This document shows positions 1-6,512 of a stretch of 14,898 nucleotides of DNA, piece by piece. The notes below the pieces were generated by a model, which had not been told where the DNA came from, did no database searches, and saw only the letters and a list, made by a program, of their open reading frames with translations. The position numbers and the translations under genes were made by a program. The number at the start of each line of letters is the position of its first letter. The stretch's first letter is position 1. Source of the DNA: an uncultured Alphaproteobacteria bacterium (GTDB lineage: Bacteria; Pseudomonadota; Alphaproteobacteria; Caulobacterales; Parvularculaceae); the NCBI GenBank assembly GCA_938003575.1, contig CALKYG010000375.1:1-14898 (forward strand), in the 5' to 3' direction.

Positions 1-69
1 GATCGCCACCACCAGGATGGCAAGGACTGCCGGCACCGCCAGCCGGTGCGCAAGGAGCGTCTTTGCCAT
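1..69 (-). CDS. livM: Branched-chain amino acid ABC transporter permease LivM-type, N-terminal fragment
   Basis: Only the first 23 codons lie in the window; the gene runs off the left edge. It starts with ATG at 69-67, and this ATG shares its A with the TAA stop of the upstream gene (TAATG on the minus strand), the usual sign of translational coupling. The residues visible are a short basic start (MAKTLLAHRL) followed by a hydrophobic run, as expected for the first membrane segment of a permease. The LivM assignment comes mainly from context: the upstream ORF ends in an unmistakable LivH C-terminus, and livH is normally followed directly by livM. LivM would be the second membrane subunit of a LivHMGF importer. 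The fragment itself is too short to prove the family. Confidence 0.6.
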   Translation of the reverse strand, partial: MAKTLLAHRLAVPAVLAILVVAI

Positions 70-734
70 TAAACCCGCTCCACGCTTGCCCGTCCGAGCA
101 GACCGCCCGGCATGGCGAAAAGCACGGCCAGAATGACGATGAAGGCGACCGCGTCCTTATAGGTGGAAGAAAGATAGCCGGCGCTGAAGGCCTCAAGCAG
201 GCCGACGATGAGCCCGCCCAATATCGCGCCGATAGGATTGCCCATGCCGCCGACCATGGCGGCGGCGATCGGACCGGTGGCGCCGACGAACATTGAGATA
301 ATGGCGCTGGCTGCCCCGGTCGCAAAAAAGGTCCGGGCGCCTGGTGAAAATCCCCTCGGCTTTGGTCCGTATACGGTCAGCAGAACAAAGGCGCCGATCA
401 ACGCCTTCAGGAGCGACTCCGGCAATTCGACAAAAAGCCGGGCTCCGATGACGGCGCCGATGAGCGATCCCGCCGAAAACCAAAGGACGATCGGCCAGAC
501 GACGGATCGCCATTGCAACGCAAGCCGGCTGGCGTTTGAGCCAAGCTGCGCAATGCCGTGAACAGGAATGACCGCTGCCGGCGGCATCATGGCGCCCATG
601 ACCGCAAGAAGCGCAAGGCCGCCGCCAAGCCCAAAAGCGGCGGTAAGCGCCGAAGTGAGAAAGCTTGAAAAAACGACGAAAACGACCGCAGCTGCGGATA
701 CTCCGTCGGGGAGAAGCGCGCTCTCAAGGCTCAT
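69..734 (-). CDS. Chimeric membrane protein: TauE/SafE-like N-terminus fused in frame to a LivH C-terminus
   Basis: This is a 221-residue hydrophobic protein with two origins. Residues 1 to about 155 resemble the TauE/SafE (sulfite/organosulfonate exporter) family: TAAFGLGGGL near residue 31, HGIAQLGSNASR at 59-70, and a FVGATGP motif at 149-155, with four or five membrane segments. From about residue 157 to the end it is the C-terminus of a LivH permease: AAAMVGGMGNPIGA, then LEAFSAGYLSSTYKDAVAF, then the closing PGGLLGRASVERV, with two membrane segments. TauE proteins are usually about 250 residues and LivH about 290, so roughly 100 residues of TauE and over 200 of LivH are missing. The stop overlaps the next start (TAATG), as expected for livH-livM. 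No strong Shine-Dalgarno site precedes the ATG at 734. It may be a genuine deletion fusion, a decaying remnant, or an assembly artefact. A working LivH is very unlikely because most of its membrane domain is gone. Confidence 0.75.
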   Translation of the reverse strand: MSLESALLPDGVSAAAVVFVVFSSFLTSALTAAFGLGGGLALLAVMGAMMPPAAVIPVHGIAQLGSNASRLALQWRSVVWPIVLWFSAGSLIGAVIGARLFVELPESLLKALIGAFVLLTVYGPKPRGFSPGARTFFATGAASAIISMFVGATGPIAAAMVGGMGNPIGAILGGLIVGLLEAFSAGYLSSTYKDAVAFIVILAVLFAMPGGLLGRASVERV

Positions 735-836
735 AAAGCGGGACGGTCATCAACCGTTCTGGCGGCGGAGGCAAGTGCGGTTGCATGCGATTTTTCATCG
801 TCTATGGTCGCAGCCCCGCCGCCGGACCTGATACTG

Positions 837-1637
837 ATGAAAATCGCCACCTGGAACATCAACTCTGTTCGCCTTCGCATAGATCTCGTCCTCAGATTCT
901 TACATGAAGAGCAACCTGACGTTTTGTGTCTGCAGGAAATCAAGTGCTCGAACGACCAGTTTCCCGCAAAGGCGCTGAAGGCGGCGGGCTATCCGCATCA
1001 GGCGGTTTCAGGCCAGCCCGGCTATCACGGCGTCGCCATAGTCTCGCGTGCGCCCCTGAAGGACGAGAAAACAGAAAAGTTCTGCCGCAAGGACGATTGC
1101 CGGCACATCGCGGCGACGCTGCCGGGCGGCGTGCGTCTGCACAATTTCTATATTCCCGCTGGCGGCGACATCCCCGACCCGGCGGAGAATGCCAAATTCG
1201 CTCACAAGCTGGAATTTCTGAGGGATATCGCCCGCCGGTTCAGCGAAGCGCCGAGGCGCAGGGAAATACTGGTCGGCGACCTGAATGTCGCGCCGTGCGA
1301 GAATGATGTCTGGTCGCACAGGCAGCTTCTCGACGTCGTCTCCCACACCCCCGTTGAGGTCGATCTCTTGAACGCAGCGATCACGGCGGGGCGCTGGATC
1401 GACGTGGCGCGGGAGGCGATACCCGAACCGGAGAAGATCTACACTTGGTGGTCCTATCGCGCGAAGGACTGGCGCGCATCGAACCGCGGCCGGCGCCTCG
1501 ACCATGTCTGGGTGACGCCGGCGCTTGAAAAGGCCGCTCTTGGTCTCGGCCGGCGGGGATTCTCGATCCGCGACGATTGCCGCGGCTGGGAGCGTCCCTC
1601 GGACCATGCGCCGGTGCTGCTGACGCTTGATCTCTAA
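837..1637 (+). CDS. xth: Exodeoxyribonuclease III
   Basis: A 266-residue DNA repair nuclease of the endonuclease/exonuclease/phosphatase fold. It cleaves DNA at abasic sites and degrades 3' ends in base excision repair. With the start at ATG 837 (MKIATWNINSVR), the family's catalytic residues appear at the expected places: N7, E34 (CLQEIK), Y105 (NFYIP), D148 and N150 (VGDLNVAP), D222 (RLDHVW), and D256-H257 (PSDHAP). The length matches the Escherichia coli enzyme (268 residues). An in-frame ATG at 804 would add 11 residues unlike the family and is less likely. The gene is divergent from the TauE/LivH chimera and separated from it by about 100 bases. Its stop overlaps the stop of the convergent aminotransferase-like gene by 4 bases. 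A weak promoter-like pair (TTGCAT at 781, TATGGT at 803, 16-base spacer) lies upstream but is not convincing. Confidence 0.95.
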   Translation: MKIATWNINSVRLRIDLVLRFLHEEQPDVLCLQEIKCSNDQFPAKALKAAGYPHQAVSGQPGYHGVAIVSRAPLKDEKTEKFCRKDDCRHIAATLPGGVRLHNFYIPAGGDIPDPAENAKFAHKLEFLRDIARRFSEAPRRREILVGDLNVAPCENDVWSHRQLLDVVSHTPVEVDLLNAAITAGRWIDVAREAIPEPEKIYTWWSYRAKDWRASNRGRRLDHVWVTPALEKAALGLGRRGFSIRDDCRGWERPSDHAPVLLTLDL

Positions 1638-2743
1638 AAGAAAGGCTTGAGCGCCGAGATGAGCCGATCAGCATCGGATTCGTCATTGTAAAGATGAATA
1701 GAAAATCGTAGCCCACCGCTGCGGCGGTCGAAGCCGATCTTCTCGTCCTCGAGCGCCGACAGCGTTTGCGCCATATCGCGCGGCTTCAGAATGAAAGAGC
1801 ATCCGCGTTCTTCCCTGCGTGTGTGCGATATGAATGCGCCGTCCGGCAGCCCATCGACGATGCGATCGATAAGCGCCTGATTATGGGCGAAAATCGAGGC
1901 GACGCCGGCGGCGGCGACGGCAGCCGCCCCAGCGGCAGCCAGCGCGAAAGGAACGACCGACGGCGTGCCGCCCCAGAATCGCGCGGCCCCTTCAGCATAT
2001 TGAAAGCGCCGAATGTCGAACTCGAAAGGGTTTTCATGGCTGAACCAGCCGACGTCTGCAGGCGCACACGTCCCAACAATGTTCGGATTCACCCATAAAA
2101 AGGCTGCGCCTGGCCCGCCGCAAAGGTATTTGAGCGACGTGCCCGTCAGAAAATCGGAATTCCAGTCACTCGCGAACACTTCAATGCCGCCTGCCGATTG
2201 CGCCGCGTCGACGACGGTGATGACGCCATGGGCCCGAGCTCTCCTGACGATCTCCGCAACTGGGGTCCTAAGCCCTAGATTAGAAAAAACATGAGTCAGA
2301 TGGAGAAGGTGGACATCATCTGCGAACGCCCTGCTCCAAGCTTCCGGATCAGCGAGATGCGGCCCGCTCGAAACAAAGACCGGCGTTAGGCCGAGGCGTC
2401 TCGCCTGCGCAATTACAAAACCGACCGTTGGAAAGTCCTCCTCGCAGAGGACGATCTTCGTGCGCCCCGGTCTAACGGGCAGTGAAAAGAGCAGTTTTGT
2501 GAGTGCGCTCGAAACGTTCGTCTGAGGGCATATATCGCGCGGCGAGGCGCCGATGAGGGGCGCAAGCGTTTCACGAAAGCGATCGATGACGGAAAGCCAC
2601 TCCGACCAAATGTTGAAGTCGCCGGCGGCCCAGGGATTCATGAAATCCGCTTCAAACGCCGCCCGGGCGGTCTTCGGCGGCAGGCCCACGGAATGCGACA
2701 GGAAATAGGGCCCTGCGGGCATGTTGAACTGGTCGCGGTGCAT
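1634..2743 (-). CDS. PLP-dependent class V aminotransferase-fold enzyme (kynureninase-like)
   Basis: A pyridoxal-phosphate enzyme of fold type I, class V, about 369 residues. Numbering from the TTG at 2752, the PLP-anchoring lysine is K208 in GTSLKYLCGGPGAAF, and the aspartate that contacts the pyridine nitrogen is D182 in VVDAAQSAGG. The N-terminal FLSHSVGLPP and the LKYLCGGPG region resemble kynureninases and related desulfurase/epimerase-like enzymes. It lacks any neighbouring tryptophan-degradation gene, so its true substrate is unknown and I do not assign kynureninase activity. I chose ATG 2743; a TTG at 2752 and an ATG at 2722 are in the same frame, and the family motif begins soon after the latter. 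It is divergent from the RNA methyltransferase gene and its stop overlaps the xth stop by 4 bases. Confidence 0.88.
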   Translation of the reverse strand: MHRDQFNMPAGPYFLSHSVGLPPKTARAAFEADFMNPWAAGDFNIWSEWLSVIDRFRETLAPLIGASPRDICPQTNVSSALTKLLFSLPVRPGRTKIVLCEEDFPTVGFVIAQARRLGLTPVFVSSGPHLADPEAWSRAFADDVHLLHLTHVFSNLGLRTPVAEIVRRARAHGVITVVDAAQSAGGIEVFASDWNSDFLTGTSLKYLCGGPGAAFLWVNPNIVGTCAPADVGWFSHENPFEFDIRRFQYAEGAARFWGGTPSVVPFALAAAGAAAVAAAGVASIFAHNQALIDRIVDGLPDGAFISHTRREERGCSFILKPRDMAQTLSALEDEKIGFDRRSGGLRFSIHLYNDESDADRLISALKPFF

Positions 2744-2788
2744 GCGGCACAATGCGAGTCGGCGCCCGCGAAAGTCAATGCGCGCGCG

Positions 2789-2795
2789 AAGGAGG
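2789..2795 (+). promoter_or_regulatory. Strong Shine-Dalgarno site setting the RNA methyltransferase start
   Basis: AAGGAGG lies 10 bases before the ATG at 2806. It decides this start over the in-frame ATG at 2752, whose extra 18 residues do not look like the family. Confidence 0.8.
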
Positions 2796-2805
2796 CGGCT
2801 TCAAC

Positions 2806-3306
2806 ATGCGCGGGTACTTCGGCATTGGCTCCGAACGCATATCAAAGCAGATGAATTTGGGCGCTGTGATGCGAACCGCGCATGCCTTCGGCGCCAGTTT
2901 TGTCTTTACAGTAGGGTCGCCGATGAAGATTCGGGAAGCCGCATTATCCGATACATCAAAAAGCGCCGGACATATCCCGCTCTATGATTGGTCGACAGCG
3001 GAAGATATCGTGCTTCCTCATCGTTGCATCCTCATCGGGGTCGAACTCGACGAAAAAGCTGTCGAGCTTCCGACCTTTCCTCACCCGCAATGCGCCGCCT
3101 ACATCCTCGGGCCAGAAAAAGGAAATCTTTCAGACGCCGCAAAGGCGCGTTGCGCGCACCTTGTGAAAATTCCGACGAGATTCTGCCTCAATCTTTCGGT
3201 CGCGGCCGCGGTCGTCCTGTATGACAGGATGCTGGCCCTTGGCGGCCTTGAGCGACGAACTTCGCTTGCCGGCCTCGCCAGCGCGGCGCGTTCCGGCCCC
3301 GGTTAG
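2806..3306 (+). CDS. SPOUT (TrmH/SpoU-family) RNA 2'-O-methyltransferase
   Basis: A 166-residue methyltransferase of the SpoU/TrmH class, which uses S-adenosylmethionine to methylate a ribose 2'-OH in tRNA or rRNA and forms a deep trefoil knot. All three family motifs are present: motif 1 NLGAVMRTAHAFGA at 17-30 with the catalytic-type R23; motif 2 YILGPEKGNLS at 99-109; and motif 3 IPTRFCLNLSVAAAVVLYDRM at 122-142 with N129. The protein is close to a minimal catalytic domain with no extra N-terminal RNA-binding domain, like TrmL. The wording of motif 3 differs from typical TrmL, so I leave the target base open. The start at 2806 is supported by AAGGAGG 10 bases upstream. It converges on the MarR gene across a hairpin terminator. 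Confidence 0.9.
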   Translation: MRGYFGIGSERISKQMNLGAVMRTAHAFGASFVFTVGSPMKIREAALSDTSKSAGHIPLYDWSTAEDIVLPHRCILIGVELDEKAVELPTFPHPQCAAYILGPEKGNLSDAAKARCAHLVKIPTRFCLNLSVAAAVVLYDRMLALGGLERRTSLAGLASAARSGPG

Positions 3307-3320
3307 GCAAGCAAACAGAC

Positions 3321-3346
3321 AAAAAAGGCCGCCTCCTGGCGGCCTT
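3321..3346 (-). terminator. Intrinsic terminator of the MarR-family gene
   Basis: A perfect 9-bp stem, AAGGCCGCC (3325-3333) and GGCGGCCTT (3338-3346), with a TCCT loop. On the minus strand it is followed by a run of six T (complement of 3321-3326), so it mainly stops transcription from the MarR gene. It lies between two convergent genes and may also slow transcription coming from the methyltransferase gene, though the T-run on that side is only TT. Confidence 0.85.
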
Positions 3347-3370
3347 GCAGTTGAGTTCCCCCGCTGAGGT

Positions 3371-3889
3371 TCAGCGGCGCCCTCGCTTCGCTTTCTTCTT
3401 TGCCGGCGCTTTTTTCTTTGCGGTCTTTCTAGCGGGCTTCGGCGCGCCGCCCTCGGCGATCAGATCGAGCGCGGCGGCGTACGCGCCCAGCGCCTTCATG
3501 AAGGCGGCCTGCTGAGCTTTCGGCAAGACGCCTAGCGTCGCGGAGTCGGCGCGGGCGACGCCTGAGGCCGCGCCGCTGAGGACACGCGCCCCCGCCGGCG
3601 TGATGGAGACGTTGTTTGCGCGAGCGTCCTCCTTGTCGCGCGAACGGGACAAAAGGCCCTTTTTTAGCATGCGAGCGATCATGTCCGCGAGCGTGGAGCG
3701 GTCGATGCCGGTCGCCTTCACGAGATCCGTCTGGCTGATTCCCTTATTCCGGGAAACGACATGCAGCACTTCGAACTGGCGCGGAGTAGGGCCGTTCGCG
3801 CCAACAGCGCTCGAATGAAGGTCGTGCGCATACTGCTGCGCGCGGCGCAAGAGGTGTCCTGGTGATTTTCTGAGATCGTAGTTCGCCAT
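3371..3889 (-). CDS. MarR-family transcriptional regulator with a histone H1-like C-terminal tail
   Basis: A 172-residue winged helix-turn-helix regulator. The MarR core runs to about residue 146: the recognition helix region ISQTDLVKATGIDRSTLADM begins at about residue 51, followed by the wing (LLSRSRDKEDARANNVSITPAG) ending near residue 100. The conserved DxR of the wing (DKEDAR) is present. The last 26 residues are unusual: a Gly/Pro hinge, then a tail rich in Lys, Ala, Pro and Arg (PARKTAKKKAPAKKKAKRGR), as in histone H1-like proteins. MarR proteins usually end with the dimerisation helices, so this tail may add non-specific DNA binding. I chose ATG 3889 because GGGAGA lies 7 bases upstream (3897-3902) and the family begins there; longer reading to 4021 looks non-coding. 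The ligand and target genes are unknown. It has its own terminator and is divergent from the NUDIX gene. Confidence 0.9.
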   Translation of the reverse strand: MANYDLRKSPGHLLRRAQQYAHDLHSSAVGANGPTPRQFEVLHVVSRNKGISQTDLVKATGIDRSTLADMIARMLKKGLLSRSRDKEDARANNVSITPAGARVLSGAASGVARADSATLGVLPKAQQAAFMKALGAYAAALDLIAEGGAPKPARKTAKKKAPAKKKAKRGRR

Positions 3890-4136
3890 TTCGGCTTCTC
3901 CCTGAGGTTTGGCGGCGCGCTTCAATGCGGCGCTGCAGCGAGGCGGCCGCGGCGACAACCATCCTGACAAGGCAATCGCCGCCGCTCTGGTCCGTTTCGT
4001 CCGGATCATTCGCCTGGTCAAGGGATATCATCCGTAACCGGCGAATTTTCAATGCGTCGTCGATCACATTTTCAACGTGACTTGCGCTGATAATCAGCAG
4101 GCGGGATTATCGGACGAAATGGATGGGACGCGGACT
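3890..4136. other. Divergent intergenic region between the MarR and NUDIX genes
   Basis: About 247 bases with no gene that I can support. It must hold promoters for both flanking genes. A -10-like GATAAT lies at 4089-4094 on the plus strand, with no clear -35 partner. I saw no convincing MarR-type palindrome by eye, although autoregulation from this region would be usual for the family. Confidence 0.4.
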
Positions 4137-4670
4137 ATGAGCGAAGACCCCCCTGCCGGACCGCACTTCCGCAAGGAAAGGCCCGAAGGCGACGATCGCG
4201 AACGCGACGTTTGCGGGCGTTGCGGGTTCATCGACTATCGCAATCCGAAAGTCGTCGTCGGCTCGGTTTTGAGTTTCGAGGGAAAGGTCCTTCTCTGTCG
4301 GCGCGCGATCGATCCGCGGAAGGGCTTCTGGACCCTGCCGGCGGGATACCTCGAAATCGGGGAAAGCATCGAAGACGGCGCACGCCGCGAAGCTTATGAG
4401 GAAGCGCGCGTCGTCGCGGTCCTCGAGCGCATTCTCGCCGTTTACAGCGTTCCCCGTATTTCGCAGGTTCAGATCATGTTTCGCGGAACGCTGGCCGCGC
4501 CTCAATCAGCGCCTGGGCCCGAGAGCCTCGAGGTCCGCCTTTTCGACTGGGAGGAAATCCCTTGGCCGGAAATCGCGTTTCCAACGGTCGGCTGGGCGCT
4601 CCGTCAATGGCGCGAAAGTCTGTCGAAATTGGATTTCGCGCCTTACTCCAATCCTGTCGACGGGCTCTGA
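4137..4670 (+). CDS. NUDIX hydrolase
   Basis: A 177-residue hydrolase of nucleoside diphosphates linked to another group (for example ADP-ribose or NADH type substrates; the exact one is unknown). The Nudix box covers about residues 70-92: GYLEIGESIEDGARREAYEEARV, with the metal-binding REAYEE intact and the usual glycine near the end replaced by alanine, which is frequent in this subfamily. A CxxC (C26, C29; VCGRCGFIDYRNPK) upstream resembles half of a zinc ribbon, as in NUDIX proteins annotated near YjhB or NADH pyrophosphatase. The start is uncertain: ATG 4137 fits the family best, while in-frame ATGs at 4119 and 4077 are possible, and none has a strong ribosome site. The gene converges on yciB and overlaps its coding region by 28 bases. 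Confidence 0.9.
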   Translation: MSEDPPAGPHFRKERPEGDDRERDVCGRCGFIDYRNPKVVVGSVLSFEGKVLLCRRAIDPRKGFWTLPAGYLEIGESIEDGARREAYEEARVVAVLERILAVYSVPRISQVQIMFRGTLAAPQSAPGPESLEVRLFDWEEIPWPEIAFPTVGWALRQWRESLSKLDFAPYSNPVDGL

Positions 4671-5332
4671 CCGTCCGTCGCCTCCTTCGTCTCGGCGTGT
4701 TTGACGAGAAAGGGCGCCTGAGCGATTGCGAAAATAATGTTGATACCGGTAAAGCCCCAGATCTTCAGATTGACCCATTGCCCCTCTCCCGCACATGCGG
4801 ATGCCGCTGACAGATCGCACTCGCGCGTCAGCCAGCGCCAGGCGATCTCGTTGGCGAGGGCGAGGACGGTGAAGAAAATGACATAGCGCCGCGTCAGGAT
4901 GCGCCAAGCCGCGTCCGGAAGATGGAGCGCCCCGTCGAATAGCGTCCGCAGGAAGTTTCGACCCGTGGCAAGCCCGGCCGCGAGCGTCAACGCAAACATG
5001 ATGTAGACGATAGTCGGCTTCATATAGAAGAATGTCTTGTCATGCAGGATGAGAGTTAGCGAGCCGAGGACGCCGATCGCGACACCGCTGACGAGGAGCA
5101 TCGGGGCGACGCGCCGCTCTCTAACCACGCTGTAGGCGAATGCGATCGCATAGGCCGGCATGAAGAAGGCGACGGCAAGGAAAAGTTCGCCCCCCTCTTC
5201 GATCACACCCCCGAAGGCCAAGGCGATCTTTCCGCCGAAGAAGTAGGCGATGAAGAAAACGAGCAGGGGGCCGAAGTCGACCATGAATTTCGCTCGGCCG
5301 CCAAGGCGTCGGGAGTTCGTCGATTTTCTCAT
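4643..5332 (-). CDS. yciB: Inner-membrane septation protein A family (YciB/IspZ)
   Basis: A 229-residue polytopic membrane protein of the YciB/IspZ family, linked in other bacteria to cell division and envelope integrity; its biochemical activity is not established. It has about five or six hydrophobic segments, with the early FGPLLVFFIAYFF, the family's conserved FFYMKPTIVYIMFA near the middle, and WRILTRRYVIFF followed by LALANEIAWR. The C-terminal tail is hydrophilic. ATG 5332 is preceded by an AGAGGCGAGA ribosome site and lies 10 bases after the ftsY stop, so it is very probably co-transcribed with ftsY; this pairing is common in alphaproteobacteria. Its 3' end overlaps the NUDIX coding region by 28 bases. 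Confidence 0.93.
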   Translation of the reverse strand: MRKSTNSRRLGGRAKFMVDFGPLLVFFIAYFFGGKIALAFGGVIEEGGELFLAVAFFMPAYAIAFAYSVVRERRVAPMLLVSGVAIGVLGSLTLILHDKTFFYMKPTIVYIMFALTLAAGLATGRNFLRTLFDGALHLPDAAWRILTRRYVIFFTVLALANEIAWRWLTRECDLSAASACAGEGQWVNLKIWGFTGINIIFAIAQAPFLVKHAETKEATDGQSPSTGLE

Positions 5333-5342
5333 GGTCTCGCCT

Positions 5343-6431
5343 CTACGTTCGCCCGCCTAACGATGAAAGTCCGGCGAGCGCCCGGGCGAAATCCGTCGCG
5401 TTGAATGGCTGGAGATCGTCGACCGTCTCGCCGACGCCGACATAATGGATCGGCAACGGATGCTTTTCGGCGAGGGCGACGAGAACGCCGCCCCGAGCTG
5501 TTCCGTCCAGTTTCGTCATGATGAGGCCGGTAACGCCTGCGATCTCCCGGAAGGCGTCGGCCTGGGAAATGGCGTTCTGCCCAACTGTCGCGTCCAGAAC
5601 GAGAAGCGTGTCGTGCGGCGCGCCGGGGTCAAGCTTTTTGAGGACGCGGACGATTTTTGCGAGTTCGTCCATAAGCTCACGCTTGTTCTGGAGGCGGCCG
5701 GCGGTGTCGATCAGGAGTAGGTCGGCGCCTTCCGCCTTCGCGCGCTCAAGAGCCTCGAAGGCGAGGCCTGCGGCGTCGGCGCCCGTTCCCCCGGCTATGA
5801 CAGAAGCCCCCGTTCGTTCGCCCCAGATTTTCAGCTGTTCGACCGCCGCCGCGCGAAATGTGTCGCCAGCCGCAAGCATCACTTTAAGCCCGATTTTACG
5901 GTATTTCTCGGCGAGCTTTCCAATCGTTGTCGTCTTTCCCGCGCCGTTGACGCCAACCATCAGAATAACGTGGGGACGCCGGCTTGCGTCGATTGTGAGC
6001 GCGCGTTCGTGATCCCTCAGCGCCGCCGCGACAACATCGGCGAGCGCAATGCGGACCTCGTCGCTGGTGACTTCCTTATTGAATCGGTCGCGCGCAAGCG
6101 CCGCCCGCACCCGCCCCGCCGCCGCAACCCCGAGGTCGGCGGCGATCAGGATTTCCTCGACTTCGTCGAGCGTCTCCTCGTCCAGCTTTTTCTTTGTGAC
6201 GATAGCAGCAACACTGTCAGAAAGGCGCTGCGACGAGCGAGCAAGCCCTCCGGCGAGACGCTCAAGAAAACCCTGTTTCCCAGGCCTTTCTTCAATCGCC
6301 GACGCGCCGTCAGCATGCCCCGGAGCAGGCTCTCCTGAAGGCTGCGGGATTCCCGTTTCGGGGTCGGACTGAGCGCTTTCTGCGTGTCGCTTGCCGAACA
6401 GGCCGGTCAAAAATTTTTTGGGCTTCGTCAT
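5343..6431 (-). CDS. ftsY: Signal recognition particle receptor FtsY
   Basis: A 362-residue SRP-family GTPase that docks ribosome–SRP complexes at the membrane for co-translational insertion. After a short, variable, charged N-terminus of about 50 residues come the N domain helices and the G domain. Motifs numbered from ATG 6431: P-loop GVNGAGKTT at 160-168, DTFRAAA at 190-196, DTAGR at 242-246, TKLDGTARGG at 306-315, and the closing GVGETVDDLQPF. The A domain is much shorter than that of Escherichia coli FtsY (497 residues in total), as in many alphaproteobacteria. I prefer ATG 6431 (MTKPKKFLTGLFGK) with AAGAGA just upstream; a GTG at 6473 in the same frame would add 14 residues. It leads the ftsY–yciB pair and is divergent from the histone-like gene. 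Confidence 0.96.
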   Translation of the reverse strand: MTKPKKFLTGLFGKRHAESAQSDPETGIPQPSGEPAPGHADGASAIEERPGKQGFLERLAGGLARSSQRLSDSVAAIVTKKKLDEETLDEVEEILIAADLGVAAAGRVRAALARDRFNKEVTSDEVRIALADVVAAALRDHERALTIDASRRPHVILMVGVNGAGKTTTIGKLAEKYRKIGLKVMLAAGDTFRAAAVEQLKIWGERTGASVIAGGTGADAAGLAFEALERAKAEGADLLLIDTAGRLQNKRELMDELAKIVRVLKKLDPGAPHDTLLVLDATVGQNAISQADAFREIAGVTGLIMTKLDGTARGGVLVALAEKHPLPIHYVGVGETVDDLQPFNATDFARALAGLSSLGGRT

Positions 6432-6476
6432 TTTTTCTCTTGCCAGAAACCGCGGCGCAGCAACTTGTTTCACGTC

Positions 6477-6499
6477 GGCTGAAGTAAGTCAGCCTTTTT
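6477..6499 (+). promoter_or_regulatory. Leader hairpin with T-run before the histone-like gene
   Basis: GGCTGA (6477-6482) and TCAGCC (6489-6494) form a 6-bp stem with a 6-base loop, followed directly by TTTTT (6495-6499). The gene's ribosome site (GGAG, 6503-6506) follows at once. The shape is that of a small intrinsic terminator or attenuator in the leader, or the end of a very short upstream transcript. The stem is short, so this could be chance. Confidence 0.4.
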
Positions 6500-6512
6500 C
6501 ATGGAGACGAGC

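Noticed and set aside
781..808. Possible sigma-70 promoter for xth
   Set aside because: The -35 matches only 3 of 6 consensus bases, so it is not better than chance in this sequence.
1008..1607. Minus-strand frame (199 codons) antisense to xth
   Set aside because: xth has every catalytic residue in place; the antisense frame shows no domain.
3890..4067. N-terminal extension of the MarR gene, or a separate small gene upstream of it
   Set aside because: The residues are low-complexity and unlike the family, and a good ribosome site precedes ATG 3889.
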